A stretch of 64,000 nt of DNA from Crambe crambe (lineage: Eukaryota; Porifera; Demospongiae; Poecilosclerida; Crambeidae). The translations under genes and the position numbers were made by a program. The notes below the pieces were generated by a model. It saw nothing but the letters and a program-made list of their open reading frames with translations, searched no databases and had not been told where the DNA came from. The stretch covers positions 4,956,480 through 5,020,479 of the forward strand of contig OZ004593.1 in NCBI GenBank assembly GCA_963924555.1. The letters run 5' to 3'. Positions 1-28,495 of this stretch are shown here, one piece after another; the stretch's first letter is position 1; every line of letters starts with the position of its first letter.

Positions 1-13936
<13,936 letters not shown>

Positions 13937-14261
13937 ACTGGCTAACTGGCCTAATAGACACCAACGCACTAGCTATGTCGTTGCATTCAGTCCAAGCCAA
14001 GTTTATACTTGCAATGCAACTACTCATTTGCTCAGCTAGCCACGCCCACACTTGGGCTGAGGGATTCTCCCTATAATATCCGGCAGGGTATATCAGAAGA
14101 GAATCTCCGCTACACTAACACGTGTAAGAGCACAAAAATTCGTGTTTTAGCTAAGCTATTGATTTCCGGCTGCAATACCCACAAAATTATAGTCCCCACG
14201 GAAATTTTGAGGCAATGAGTGAAGAACCTGCAGACAAGAACCTGCAGACAAGAAAATCAAA
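13937..14261. promoter_or_regulatory. Divergent GARNL3 / adenosine kinase promoter region
   Basis: Only about 325 bp separate the GARNL3 start (minus, 13936) from the adenosine kinase start (plus, 14262). Both transcripts must start here or within neighbouring untranslated sequence. I see no convincing TATA box. Confidence 0.5.
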
Positions 14262-14265
14262 ATGA
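14215..14265 (+). other. Upstream ORF overlapping the adenosine kinase start codon
   Basis: An ATG at 14215 opens a 16-codon ORF whose TGA (14263-14265) overlaps the adenosine kinase ATG (14262-14264). The ORF spans a perfect 14-bp tandem repeat (14224-14237 and 14238-14251). With a single copy of that repeat, the upstream ATG would be in frame with adenosine kinase. The arrangement could lower or couple translation of the main ORF. Confidence 0.75.
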
Positions 14266-15299
14266 GCAAGAATGAAGATATTCCTGAGGGAGTATTGTAC
14301 GGAATGGGTAACCCTCTCCTTGACATTTCTACGGATGTTGCCCCCGAATATCTCACTAAGTACGACCTGAAACCTAACGATGCCATCCTTGCCGAAGCCA
14401 AACACATGCCGATATATGCAGACCTAGTTAACAACTACAAGGTGGAGTACATAGCAGGGGGTGCTACCCAGAACACAATACGCGTGGCACAGTGGATGCT
14501 GCAGAAAAAGTCTGCTACCAGCTACATTGGATGCATGGGAAAGGATGATTTTGGGGAGCAGTTGGAGAAGGAAGCCTTGAAAGCTGGGGTCAAGGTTCAG
14601 TACATGGTGGATGATCAGGAGCCTACTGGAACGTGTGCATGTCTGATCACTGAGAAGGTCCGATCATTAGTTGCTAATCTTGGAGCTGCAAATTGTTACA
14701 AGAAAAAACATCTTATCAAGAAGGAAAACTGGGCTCTCGTTGAGCGTGCTCAGTTTGTGTATATTGCAGGCTTCTTTTTGACAGTATCTGTCGACTCGAT
14801 TCTCGAAGTTGCAAAGCATTGTGCTGAAAGTAATAAGTATTTCACGATGAATCTCTCTGCTCCATTTATCAGCCTCGCATTCAAAGACCAGCTTATGTCA
14901 GTGATGCCTTATATAGATATTCTCATCGGAAATGAGAGCGAAGGAGAGGCAATCACAACTGCACTTGATCTTGGGACGAAAGATCTCAAGGAAGTAGCTT
15001 ATAAAATTGCCAAATTACCCAAAGTGAACAAGAAAAGAGATCGAGTAGTGATCATCACGCAAGGACCTGGACCTGTTCTGTTGTGCGAGGATGGGAAAGT
15101 GACCGAGTTCCCCATTATCCCGATCTCTGAGGAAAAGATTCTCGACACCAATGGGGCAGGGGATGCATGGGTGGGTGGGTTCTTGTCCCAGCTTGTAGTG
15201 GGGAAGAGTGTGAAAGATAGCATCCAGGGAGGTCATTATGCAGCCAATGTGGTCATTCGAAGATCTGGATGTACCTTCCCTGAGAAACCCGATTTCTGA
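14262..15299 (+). CDS. ADK: Adenosine kinase
   Basis: A single-exon 345-residue PfkB/ribokinase-family protein. It phosphorylates adenosine to AMP with ATP in purine salvage. The N-terminal YGMGNPLLDIS matches the family start. AGGATQNTIRVAQWM forms the substrate-binding region. DTNGAGDAWVGGF at about 295-307 is the PfkB signature, with the catalytic Asp at 301. Length equals the short animal isoform. The start is the ATG immediately ahead of the conserved block; an upstream ATG is out of frame because of a 14-bp repeat. The gene is convergent with ATG5, with 291 bp between stop codons. The lack of introns in a window of intron-rich genes is notable but can occur in compact genomes. Confidence 0.97.
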   Translation: MSKNEDIPEGVLYGMGNPLLDISTDVAPEYLTKYDLKPNDAILAEAKHMPIYADLVNNYKVEYIAGGATQNTIRVAQWMLQKKSATSYIGCMGKDDFGEQLEKEALKAGVKVQYMVDDQEPTGTCACLITEKVRSLVANLGAANCYKKKHLIKKENWALVERAQFVYIAGFFLTVSVDSILEVAKHCAESNKYFTMNLSAPFISLAFKDQLMSVMPYIDILIGNESEGEAITTALDLGTKDLKEVAYKIAKLPKVNKKRDRVVIITQGPGPVLLCEDGKVTEFPIIPISEEKILDTNGAGDAWVGGFLSQLVVGKSVKDSIQGGHYAANVVIRRSGCTFPEKPDF

Positions 15300-15349
15300 G
15301 GACTTGGAACAATAGTTGGTTTTTTTTTTGTTTTTAATTTTTCTATTAT

Positions 15350-15355
15350 AATAAA
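15350..15355 (+). terminator. Polyadenylation signal AATAAA of adenosine kinase
   Basis: AATAAA about 50 bp after the stop codon, following a T-rich stretch. Confidence 0.7.
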
Positions 15356-15590
15356 TTTGAAAAGACGATGTACAGTGCATGTGACCAATGGTCATCACGC
15401 ATAAAAATTTTTAATGTACAGAAAATCCAACCCCAGTTACTCATTCCCAGATTCCATAATTCCAATCATGAGTATTTGACACAAACACACTAGCTACTAT
15501 GAAAATAATTATTACTGCACACATAAACAAAAACAACAACAATAATAAAAATGGCCAGCTCAAATGAAGCTACCTGCACTACCAGCTTTC

Positions 15591-20070
<4,480 letters not shown>

Positions 20071-20146
20071 CTAATTGGCCCGGGAAAAGAGACCCAAAGG
20101 CCAGAAACTTTTTGCTGTATTTTTGTTTTCAATATTTCTTTTAGAA

Positions 20147-20182
20147 TGACGTCACTTATCGTATAATTGTTCGCGCATGCGT
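20147..20182. promoter_or_regulatory. ATG5 promoter motifs: CRE palindrome and NRF1-like site
   Basis: TGACGTCA at 20147-20154 is a perfect cAMP-response element. CGCGCATGCGT at 20172-20182 resembles the NRF1 palindrome. Both lie 77-112 bp upstream of the ATG5 start. Function is inferred from motif identity only. Confidence 0.45.
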
Positions 20183-20328
20183 AATTAATACCGAATAATT
20201 CTAGTAGCAGAGAATGGTTTATATGACAGACTGATGAATAAATGATTGTGCTGGTGGTTATAAGTGGGTAATATATAAGTGGGTAATATGATTTTTTGGC
20301 TGATTGGTATTGACTATTAGCTAGTGAA

Positions 20329-22163
20329 TCATTTATTTGCCTCTTGACTCTTAGTCATGTAAAGTACAAACAAACGTGAGTAGACCTCCTCGAAATCAGC
20401 TCTAATTAGAGGATTATGGACCCAACATCGAAGCATCACATCGTACAAATCCTGCGAACAGATATCAGGACATCTCAACAGAGTTCTATTTGCTCCCTTA
20501 GTTGCATCCTCTATCAATTCATCATTGCTCATTTCAGAATAAGGCTCACTCTCTCCCATACAATAGATTTCCCACAAGGTGACTCCAAATGACCACACGT
20601 CTGATTTTGTGGAGAATTTTCCGTAGAAGGACTCTTGAGGCATCCACCGAATGGGGAGTATCAATTGACCCTTAACACGATAATAGTAGGATTCGTACAA
20701 GTTTCGACTCATCCCAAAATCGGATATCTTCACCACAAATTCCTGCCCCACTAGACAGTTCCGAGTGGCCAAATCACGATGGATGAAGTTTCGAGATGCG
20801 AGGTACCTCATTCCACTGGCTATTTGAAGACCCATGTAGAGAAGAATCAATGGTGTGGTTTGTCCTTCTTGAAGACTCTTCGTGTCATCCGCCACTAGCT
20901 CCTGCTTCCGTAAGAATTCGTGCAAGTCTCCGTTCTCCATATATTCCACTATAATGAAGGGGTCTACCTCCATTGAACATACCCCTAAGAGACGTATTAC
21001 ATTAGCGTGTTTCAGTCCAGACATAAACTTGATCTCCTTCTGGAAAGCGCTTTTCAATTCGCTGTTCTTCAGCTTCTTCACAGCAACAAGGAAGCTGCGA
21101 CTTCTGTCTGTATTGTCTCCCAATTTCAAGTCTTTCAGGGAGAGATCAACCGTGTAAGCTAATACGATACGTCCAAAACGACCATTCCCAAGATCATTCA
21201 TCTCCTTAATATTGTGATAGGAAATCTCAAGTGGTTGGTCAGCTCTTTGATAGTTCAAGGGACTATCATAGATTGGGCAGTACGGGAGAGGTGCCTCACT
21301 GCCAAAGCTGCTCACTGAGGAATGGTAATTAAGCATTGATGGTTCCAGCTGTTCAGTGTAAATATTGATGTCTGCGGGGTGGTACCTCAAGAAAGAAGCA
21401 GATTGGGTATTTCTTGAGACTGGAAGTGCACGACGCCTTGGGCTCTGATAATGACTATCATACAGATCTGACTGATTTTTCCTATAGTACGGACTTAGTC
21501 TCAGAGATGACGATAGATTTGGTGACTCTTCAAGGACTGCTTCGACTGTATCATAGTATCCATCACTGGAGCTCTGGTTGTGACTACTTGGATACACCAG
21601 GCTGTGGGTTCTCGAAATCTTCCGTATGTGTTCCTCTGGGTTACCTTCAATGGTGTCAACCTCATCGTAATCAGCAATGTCCTCCATTGGGATGTTGTAA
21701 GGGTTACCTGATGCACTCGTCTTAGAAGGACCATCTGCAAATGATAGACCATTGACAGGAGGTGGAGGGGCATATGGGATAAGGGTTTTAGGCAAATCTG
21801 AGTTGTAGGACACGATTTCTTTTGGTTTAGATTGAAAGTATGGATTGTTCACTTCAAAATCAGGACGTTGAGGGTGTGGAAGAGTGTTTCGTTCATTTTG
21901 TACCTCAACCTGGGAATTGTGGCGATGATGGGGTTCTTCTGCAAGGACAATGATCGGACTTGCTCGAGGGTACTGCAATGAATTGTTCACTTTTTGTTCT
22001 TTCCTGTTACTCTTTGTCACAAAGCAGGCCATTGTCACCGCCATCACGCTGAAAGCAATGATGAAGAAAACCCCGACTGCAGTGATACTGAAGATCAATG
22101 CAAAAGGTTTGGTTTTGGCTGTTGGATTTGTTGTAACAAGTGAGTAGTTGAGGTATGGTGTAC
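20329..22163 (-). CDS. Alternative TM + tyrosine kinase exon (RTK-A2), no ectodomain exons of its own
   Basis: One long exon opens after an AG acceptor at 22164-22165 and ends at TGA 20329. It begins with GT (phase 1) and encodes a short extracellular stalk, a TM segment (about IFSITAVGVFFIIAF), a Tyr-rich juxtamembrane region and a full kinase. The kinase shows LGNGRFGRIV, VAVKK, HRDLATRN, SDFGMSRNLYESYYYR and LPIRWMPQESF. The YxxxYY activation loop and the sequence resemble discoidin-domain-receptor/Trk-class kinases. There is no ATG before the TM and no ectodomain exon between it and the next kinase exon upstream. Its phase and first two bases match those of the 24987 exon. I infer it is an alternative 3' exon of locus A; that transcript would encode about 850 residues. 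A decayed or separately started gene is the alternative. Confidence 0.8.
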
Positions 22164-22199
22164 CTATAAAAATAGTTTAACAATAATTATAACAGTTAA

Positions 22200-22570
22200 C
22201 AGTTATTAGCTAATGGCTATTGTTAGGGGAGGATATGAGTTGTTATATGTAGTATAATGTGTAAGGAAAGGCTGTGAGTTATGAAAGGTTAAAGGTTATT
22301 ATGCTATGATACATAATGTGTTGGGGAAGTCTATGAGTTTTGAAAAGGTTATTGTAACATAATGTATCAGGGAAAGCTATTATAGGGAAGGCTATTGTAA
22401 TGTAGCTGTAGTAACAGTAATGTGTTTGGGAACATAATGTGATAAGGGGAGGAATAAGGCTAATGTGTTAGGGAAAGCTAGGGGCATACATGTATTAGAG
22501 AAGGTTATGGGCTATATAATGTTATTGTACTGGGGAAGACTATAGCCCTATATAATGTGTTAGGGAAATG
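22200..22570. repeat. Degenerate minisatellite between the two kinase exons
   Basis: Many imperfect copies of a unit like AATGTGTTAGGGAAGGCTATG. No Ig exon is detectable in this interval. Confidence 0.7.
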
Positions 22571-23221
22571 CTAGGGAACACAATGAAAATGATTCACAAA
22601 TTGAAATCCATGTTTAGAACACCTCTAGATAAAAGAGATAAGTTAGAGCATTCACCCTATCAGCATAAGAATAATATGGAGACACTGTACATGTGTTTGG
22701 ACTGGAAACCTCATATTAAGGACACTGAATAATCATTCAATGAACCCAGAGGACAAGACAGTCAACATGTATAGCTATCTGGAACAAAACTGATATTTTC
22801 CTAGCTACACAGAGCAATAGTCTGGATAGAGAATGGAATATTAGTGGATACTTCCCTTAGTCACAGCCAAAAAATTTACACATATTATATCCAAACAAAC
22901 TTTGAGTGTATTCAGGGGGTATGGGGTGCAAATCGAAGTAGCTATATTATGTCTTGGAATAATTTGCTTCATCAAGAAAAATAAAACTATTAGCAAAAAA
23001 AAAGCAAGAACTGAAAGAAAATAATAAACAAAAGGAAAGAAAACAAAAACTAGAGTTTGAAGGTAAGTGTTTTTGAGTGCTTACATACGTATTTTTATCA
23101 TAAAAAATTTTAGTGTGTGCTGATAAAATTCATAATTATAAGAAAATTAACAAGAAAATGTGATAATGTTACGTACGAGGGGATGAATAGCAAAGAAAAT
23201 TTCAAAATAATTATCATTCTT

Positions 23222-26200
23222 TTATAAGGCTTGTCGAGTGTATATCATAAATAAGCGAGAGTAAATCTCTCCAAAGTCAGCTCTCATTGATGGTTCATGG
23301 ACCCAACACCGAAGCATTATGTCGTACACATCTTGTGGACAATTGGGGGGCCTTTCGAGCAACTTGCGGTCTGGACCTCGAATGGCATCTGCAATCACTT
23401 CCTCGTCCAACATGTTGTCATAAGGATCAGCTTTTCCTAGAGTGTAGATCTCCCAAAGGCAAACCCCAAACGCCCAGGCATCGGATTTCACTGAGAATTT
23501 GCCGTAAAAAGTCTCACACGCCATCCACCGAATTGGAAGAACGAGGGTACCTTGCACTCTGTAATATGCCGATTCGTAGAGACTCCGACTCATTCCAAAA
23601 TCCGAAATCTTAACGATGAAATCCCTACCTACGAGACAGTTGCGAGTGGCAAGATCGCGATGGACGAACCGCTGCGAGCCTAGGTAGTGCATCCCGCTCG
23701 CTATCTGGACTCCCATGTAAAGGAGGATTATAGGAGTCACTTCATTCTCCTGTAGACCTGCAATTGTATCTGGCATGAGGTTCTGCTTCTGCAGGAACTG
23801 ATTGAGATCTCCGTTTTCCATATACTCCATCATGATAAAAGACTCTCCCATTGTGCACACACCGAGTAGTCGTATAACGTTATCATGATTAAGGCGTGCC
23901 ATGAATTTCACTTCTTTCTCAAAAGCTTCCATGAGACAACCGTCTGCGTCAGTCCTCAACTTCTTGATAGCAACCAGTATACTCTTAGTCAGGTCTGTGT
24001 CGGTTTCACTAAATTTCAAATCCTTCATGCTCAAATGGACGGTCTTGGCGAGTATTACGTGCCCGAATTGTCCCATGCCTAATCGTTTGACTTCGATAAC
24101 GTTGTTCTCAGTGATTCTGAGGGGTGCAGTATTGTCCTGGAGGGGTTGGGGGTCCTCATATATGGCACTGTAAGGAATGGCAACATCATTTGTTTCACTC
24201 TCAAGTTCGTACTCGTGACCTCGGAGCATCGTGGGGTCAAGAGGCTCGCTGTATATTTGGTCGTAATCATGCTCTTCATTTTCTTGTTCTTCACTGTATG
24301 ACGGGTAGGAAAAATCAGGACAGGGTGGTTCCACCGTGTTACGGTGCAGAGATCCACTCAGGATCGCAGCTGGTGAAGGGACGCTGGATATCCTGTAATG
24401 ACTCCCATCTTTTGAGAAAGGGTCCTCATCGCCCAGGGAGACTTCATCGTAGTACGTACGTTTCTTCTTTGGGTTATTGGGAAGTGGCAGGTGCTTTACA
24501 TCATCGGGATTGTCATAGTAGGGATCTATGGTCACACTTTTCTCAACGCTGGATGTGATATTCACTGGAGTTTCATATCCTGGTGGGGTGTGGTCCATAT
24601 CGCAAGTCGAATTAGCAGAATTTCCAGCACTTAGACTGAGATTAGTCGAGGGTCTGGCTGGTAGGGGTGGAGCAGGAGAGATGGAGGATTTATCGATTTT
24701 GGCATACTTGGGTAAGCCTCCACCACGTACTGCACCTCCATTTGATGTGGATTCGTAAGCCGTATTTTCGTTCAAGTCATTTCTGAAACCGGGAGGATCG
24801 AGGGTAACGGTTGAGTTCTTTTTTCGCTTATAGAGTGCCACCAGTATTATCAGTATAAACAAAATTGCAACAGTGAGTCCCAGGACTCCTGCCACTGCTG
24901 CTACAGGTACTATGGGGAACGGTCTTCCTTGGGAGGAGGACTCAGTGGTATTGGCAGTACTGGTAGGAGTACTTGATTGGACTCCACCTACAGTTGTTGT
25001 TATGCATGCAGTGAATTGATTCAAGTTTTGGCTTTTGCTATAAGTTAAAGTAGAATTCCGTTTTTTTTTGTTTTATTTTTGCATAGCTAGGGTCAATCTC
25101 ATTACATTGGCTATGGAGACAGCATAGTAAAACAATGCTATTCCTTATAAATTCATAGCTAACTCGAAATTAGTGATATTATGATATAGAGGAAAGTATG
25201 GAACTTGAAGCAGAAGCATCATTGTTTTCCGACTGTATATAGTTTGCAAGCTTCTACAGCTAGATATTATGCATTAAGGCATAATCAAGTTTGGCAGAAT
25301 TAGAGGCTGATAGAGTCAATGACAACTGTTACGATGGGCACCAGCCAAGTACTTTTAGTAGTACTGCCAAATACCTCAGCTAAATTAAGACACCTTATGC
25401 AATGGGAGAGCCCACTCAATGGCAGCAGTGAATGGGCCATGAGTAACTACCATCTCCATGGTAGATGAAATACACTTTGTATTGCACATTGCATTTGGTC
25501 TACATGTATACACTGTCAATTACGTACTATTTGAAACGGAATTTTACTTAATAGTCATACACTAGCTAATTGTTGTTATTGTAACTGCTATATATATACA
25601 CTCTCTATAATGGAGTAGTGAGTTATTATATACCTGTTACTTGTAGTTCAATGACAGCACTGGCTGATTGATCTCTTCCCATGACGATGCAAGTGTAATT
25701 TCCTTCATCTGATTCTTGCAGGTCGAATATCTGGAGTGAAGCGAATTGTGCTGGACTGAGGCTGGGTCCTCCGGTCTGTGATCTATCAGGATTACCATCA
25801 GTGAAGTTGAAAATATATTTATTGTCAGTGGCCATTAATTCTTGATCTCCCTTCATCCATCGTAAGTTAGAGGTAGGTGGTATGTAGCCTGCCAAATGAC
25901 ACAACAGTGTAACATTCCAACCAAAAGCACCCATCCTTTTGCTTGCAAGTGCTGTCACTGTCACTGTAAAATGAAAAGGCAGTATCACATGTCATCATGA
26001 TGAGGTAGATGTACCTACTTAGTAGAGACAGTTGAATGGTGGCACTGTTAGTAACATTATTAGCTGTTGCAGAGCAGGTGTAATTCCCAGAATCCAGGTA
26101 TGACAGTTGGCCTATGAGTAGTGTAGTTCCATCACTATAGCCTGGTACTGCATTATTTACGACTGTCAATCTGCCATTGGGCCCTGTCATCCTCCCTCTT

Positions 26201-26462
26201 GCTCCAGAGGCTGTTATGGGACTGCCATCTGGTGTAGTCCATGTGGCAGTGAAATTGGATTGAATTATCCCACATGTCAGTCCAATGAATGAATTGAGAG
26301 GATGGCCTCGTGATGGTATTACCACTGAGTCCATCACTGGTACCACAAATTCTGAAGACAGTAATAATAATTATTTCCATACTACATGTGAACTTGATCA
26401 AACTTACGACTGTCACAGTAACTGACGAGAGCCAGGAGAACAGTAAACACCAAAATCCCCAT
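23222..26462 (-). CDS. Locus A: two-Ig receptor tyrosine kinase (RTK-A1)
   Basis: Exons: 26462-26408 (signal peptide MGILVFTVLLALVSYCDS), 26351-26019 (Ig1), 25963-25634 (Ig2) and 24987-23222 (stalk, TM, kinase), 827 residues in total. Every internal junction is phase 1. Ig1 has GLTCG, WTTPDG and LDSGNYTC. Ig2 has LLCHLAGY, LRWMKGD and ESDEGNYTC. The TM is about VAAVAGVLGLTVAILFILI. The juxtamembrane region has several Tyr motifs (YDNPDD, YDEVSLGDEDP, YSEPLDP, YEDPQP). The kinase has GMGQFGHV, VAIKK, HRDLATRN, SDFGMSRSLYESAYYR and IRWMACETF, so it is predicted active and DDR/Trk-like. The two-Ig plus kinase layout recalls the Geodia sponge RTK. A non-coding first exon is inferred at 28000. Confidence 0.9.
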
Positions 26463-28495
26463 TTCTGTATCAACTCTGAAAAAAAAACAATGTCACTAAT
26501 TAAGCCATAGGAAGAAGAAGAAAACAACAATAACAACAACAGCAAAACAAGCAAACTAAGAAATTAGCTAGCTTATATATATTATCGAATATAACCACTT
26601 GAAATTACTTGCTCAACAGTGCAGGAAATTTTACAAGAAACACTATGCACATCTGATGGGCTTGCCTCACATCATAACCAAAAATAGCTAGTAGCTGACA
26701 TCAGTCTGTGCCATGCTATCAATTGTCTAGTGTTCCCTTTCCATAATGACAATAGATCGCTATACATAACTTGAGTGGGTTCAGTTTGGCTGGGAGTACT
26801 AACAAGAGCAAATGTACAGTAATATTCACTTGTGCAGCATACACAGTCAACATAATCAATGTACATGCACTATTATAGCTAGCTAACATCACAAGTTCAA
26901 TTGGCTATACCTTTATCATCATTAGCTTAAATGGAATATTTATTACAAGACTATAGTTTGAAATAGCAATACATGCTACCATACATGTATTATATACTTC
27001 TAGCTACTGGCTTTGTCCTAAACTTGGCTTTCAAATTGTCTACCAGATAGAGCTGAATAGCATCTGTGCATTAGCACTTTAAAGAGTTCAATGCCATTCC
27101 TGGTTGTTATCACATCATACAATCAAGTCTAGAGTCTGCTAATTCTAACCTAGGGGAAAACATACACAAAATGTACCCTGATTTCTTATTTGGTGCAGGG
27201 TGTGTGCCAGCACCAACCACCCTAGCCAACTACAGAACATTGTTTAGGTTTCAGGTGAGGTACAACGTGGGTGGAAGATTATGTCCTTATTCCTTATGTA
27301 GTCTATATATGTATGTCCACAAGCAAGCAAGCAAGGGTTTTCCTATAGTGTTCAAGTTATTATAGCTCTGACTGCAATCTTGGTATTACATCATGAAAAA
27401 TTAATAGTAGCTAGCTAATTACTAACTGCATGGGGTGTTGGTAATTGTAAGAATACAAGCAAGCAAGCAAGTGCTTCTTGACTGCATGCAAGATCAACAT
27501 GGTCATGGTATTATCTTCAGAAGAAAGAAAAAAAAACAAAAAACAAATACCAGTGCCAGCAGTAGAAGTCTGACTTCCATGGTAACTAGTTAATAGCTAT
27601 AATATAATATTATAGCGAGCACAGATATTATTGATAGAAGCCAAGGAAGCTATTTTCCCACTTTTTTTTTGTATTTTTGTACATGGACTCGTAATATGCC
27701 AGTTTCTGTGAGTTGCAAATAGATTAAGCTTGACGTTTTGTGGTTGCATGCACTCACTTACAACACTATATAGCTGTGATTGGCATGCACTCAACTCATA
27801 TCTTACAACACTAGCTAGCTAGTCCCTAACCACAATCAAAATTAATTTACTGCAAATTAGTTACTAATAGCTATCATATTACATCAGTGCTAAATTTTGA
27901 TATCTCTGTACAGCTATACATGTACCTTGACATTTTTAGAAAATCTGCATTCATAAAAATTAATAGCTAGCTAGCTATAGCTTTACACATCAAACTTACA
28001 TATTGAGGCCACGCAGGAGTATGTTCTACTTAGTAGCTAACTTGCTCTATATTCCACTGTTTCTTCATTTCCCAGTTTGTGCTATTCATGGTTGCAGACT
28101 AGCACTTAAATAAGTCCCACATTTCAGGGAGAGGAAGTGAATTTAACCACATCCTTGATCTGATACTGAAACTTGTGATTATAATGATCCTTTACCTACT
28201 AATATTCATCAATGACAATACACAAATCCTGAGCAATGAGTGATGTGGTAAGGAAGGTGTAATAAATTGCTACTACTTTAATTGCTACTTTAATAACATA
28301 GCTGTCAGAGCTCATTTAGGTAAGGTAAAGGGTCTAGCAGCAAACTTAATCATAATATAGCTAGATCTATGTGGTACAGGTATGAGCTGCAGAATACAAG
28401 CATACCATTAGTGTAGCAATTAACAGACAAAAAATAAATTGGACTGTAGTGATAGCTAAAGTTAATGGTTTATAAACTGAGAGTTAGCTAGCTAG
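26463..28495. other. Locus A leader intron and 5' flank; 3' flank of locus B
   Basis: No coding exon seen. It contains the intron between the inferred UTR exon ending at 28000 and the signal-peptide exon (acceptor at 26476-26477). From about 27130 to 28215 the sequence is homologous to 32815-33930 upstream of locus B, for example CCTTATTCCTTATGTAGTCT. Confidence 0.6.
28000..28145 (-). promoter_or_regulatory. Locus A promoter and non-coding exon 1
   Basis: On the minus strand, TTCACTTCCTCTCC (ETS-like GAGGAAGT in reverse, 28129-28145) is followed by a stretch ending at donor GTAAGT (27994-27999). The same order of motif then donor occurs upstream of loci B and C. Each locus also has a pyrimidine-rich acceptor directly before the signal-peptide ATG (26475 here). 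I infer a spliced 5' UTR. Confidence 0.5.
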
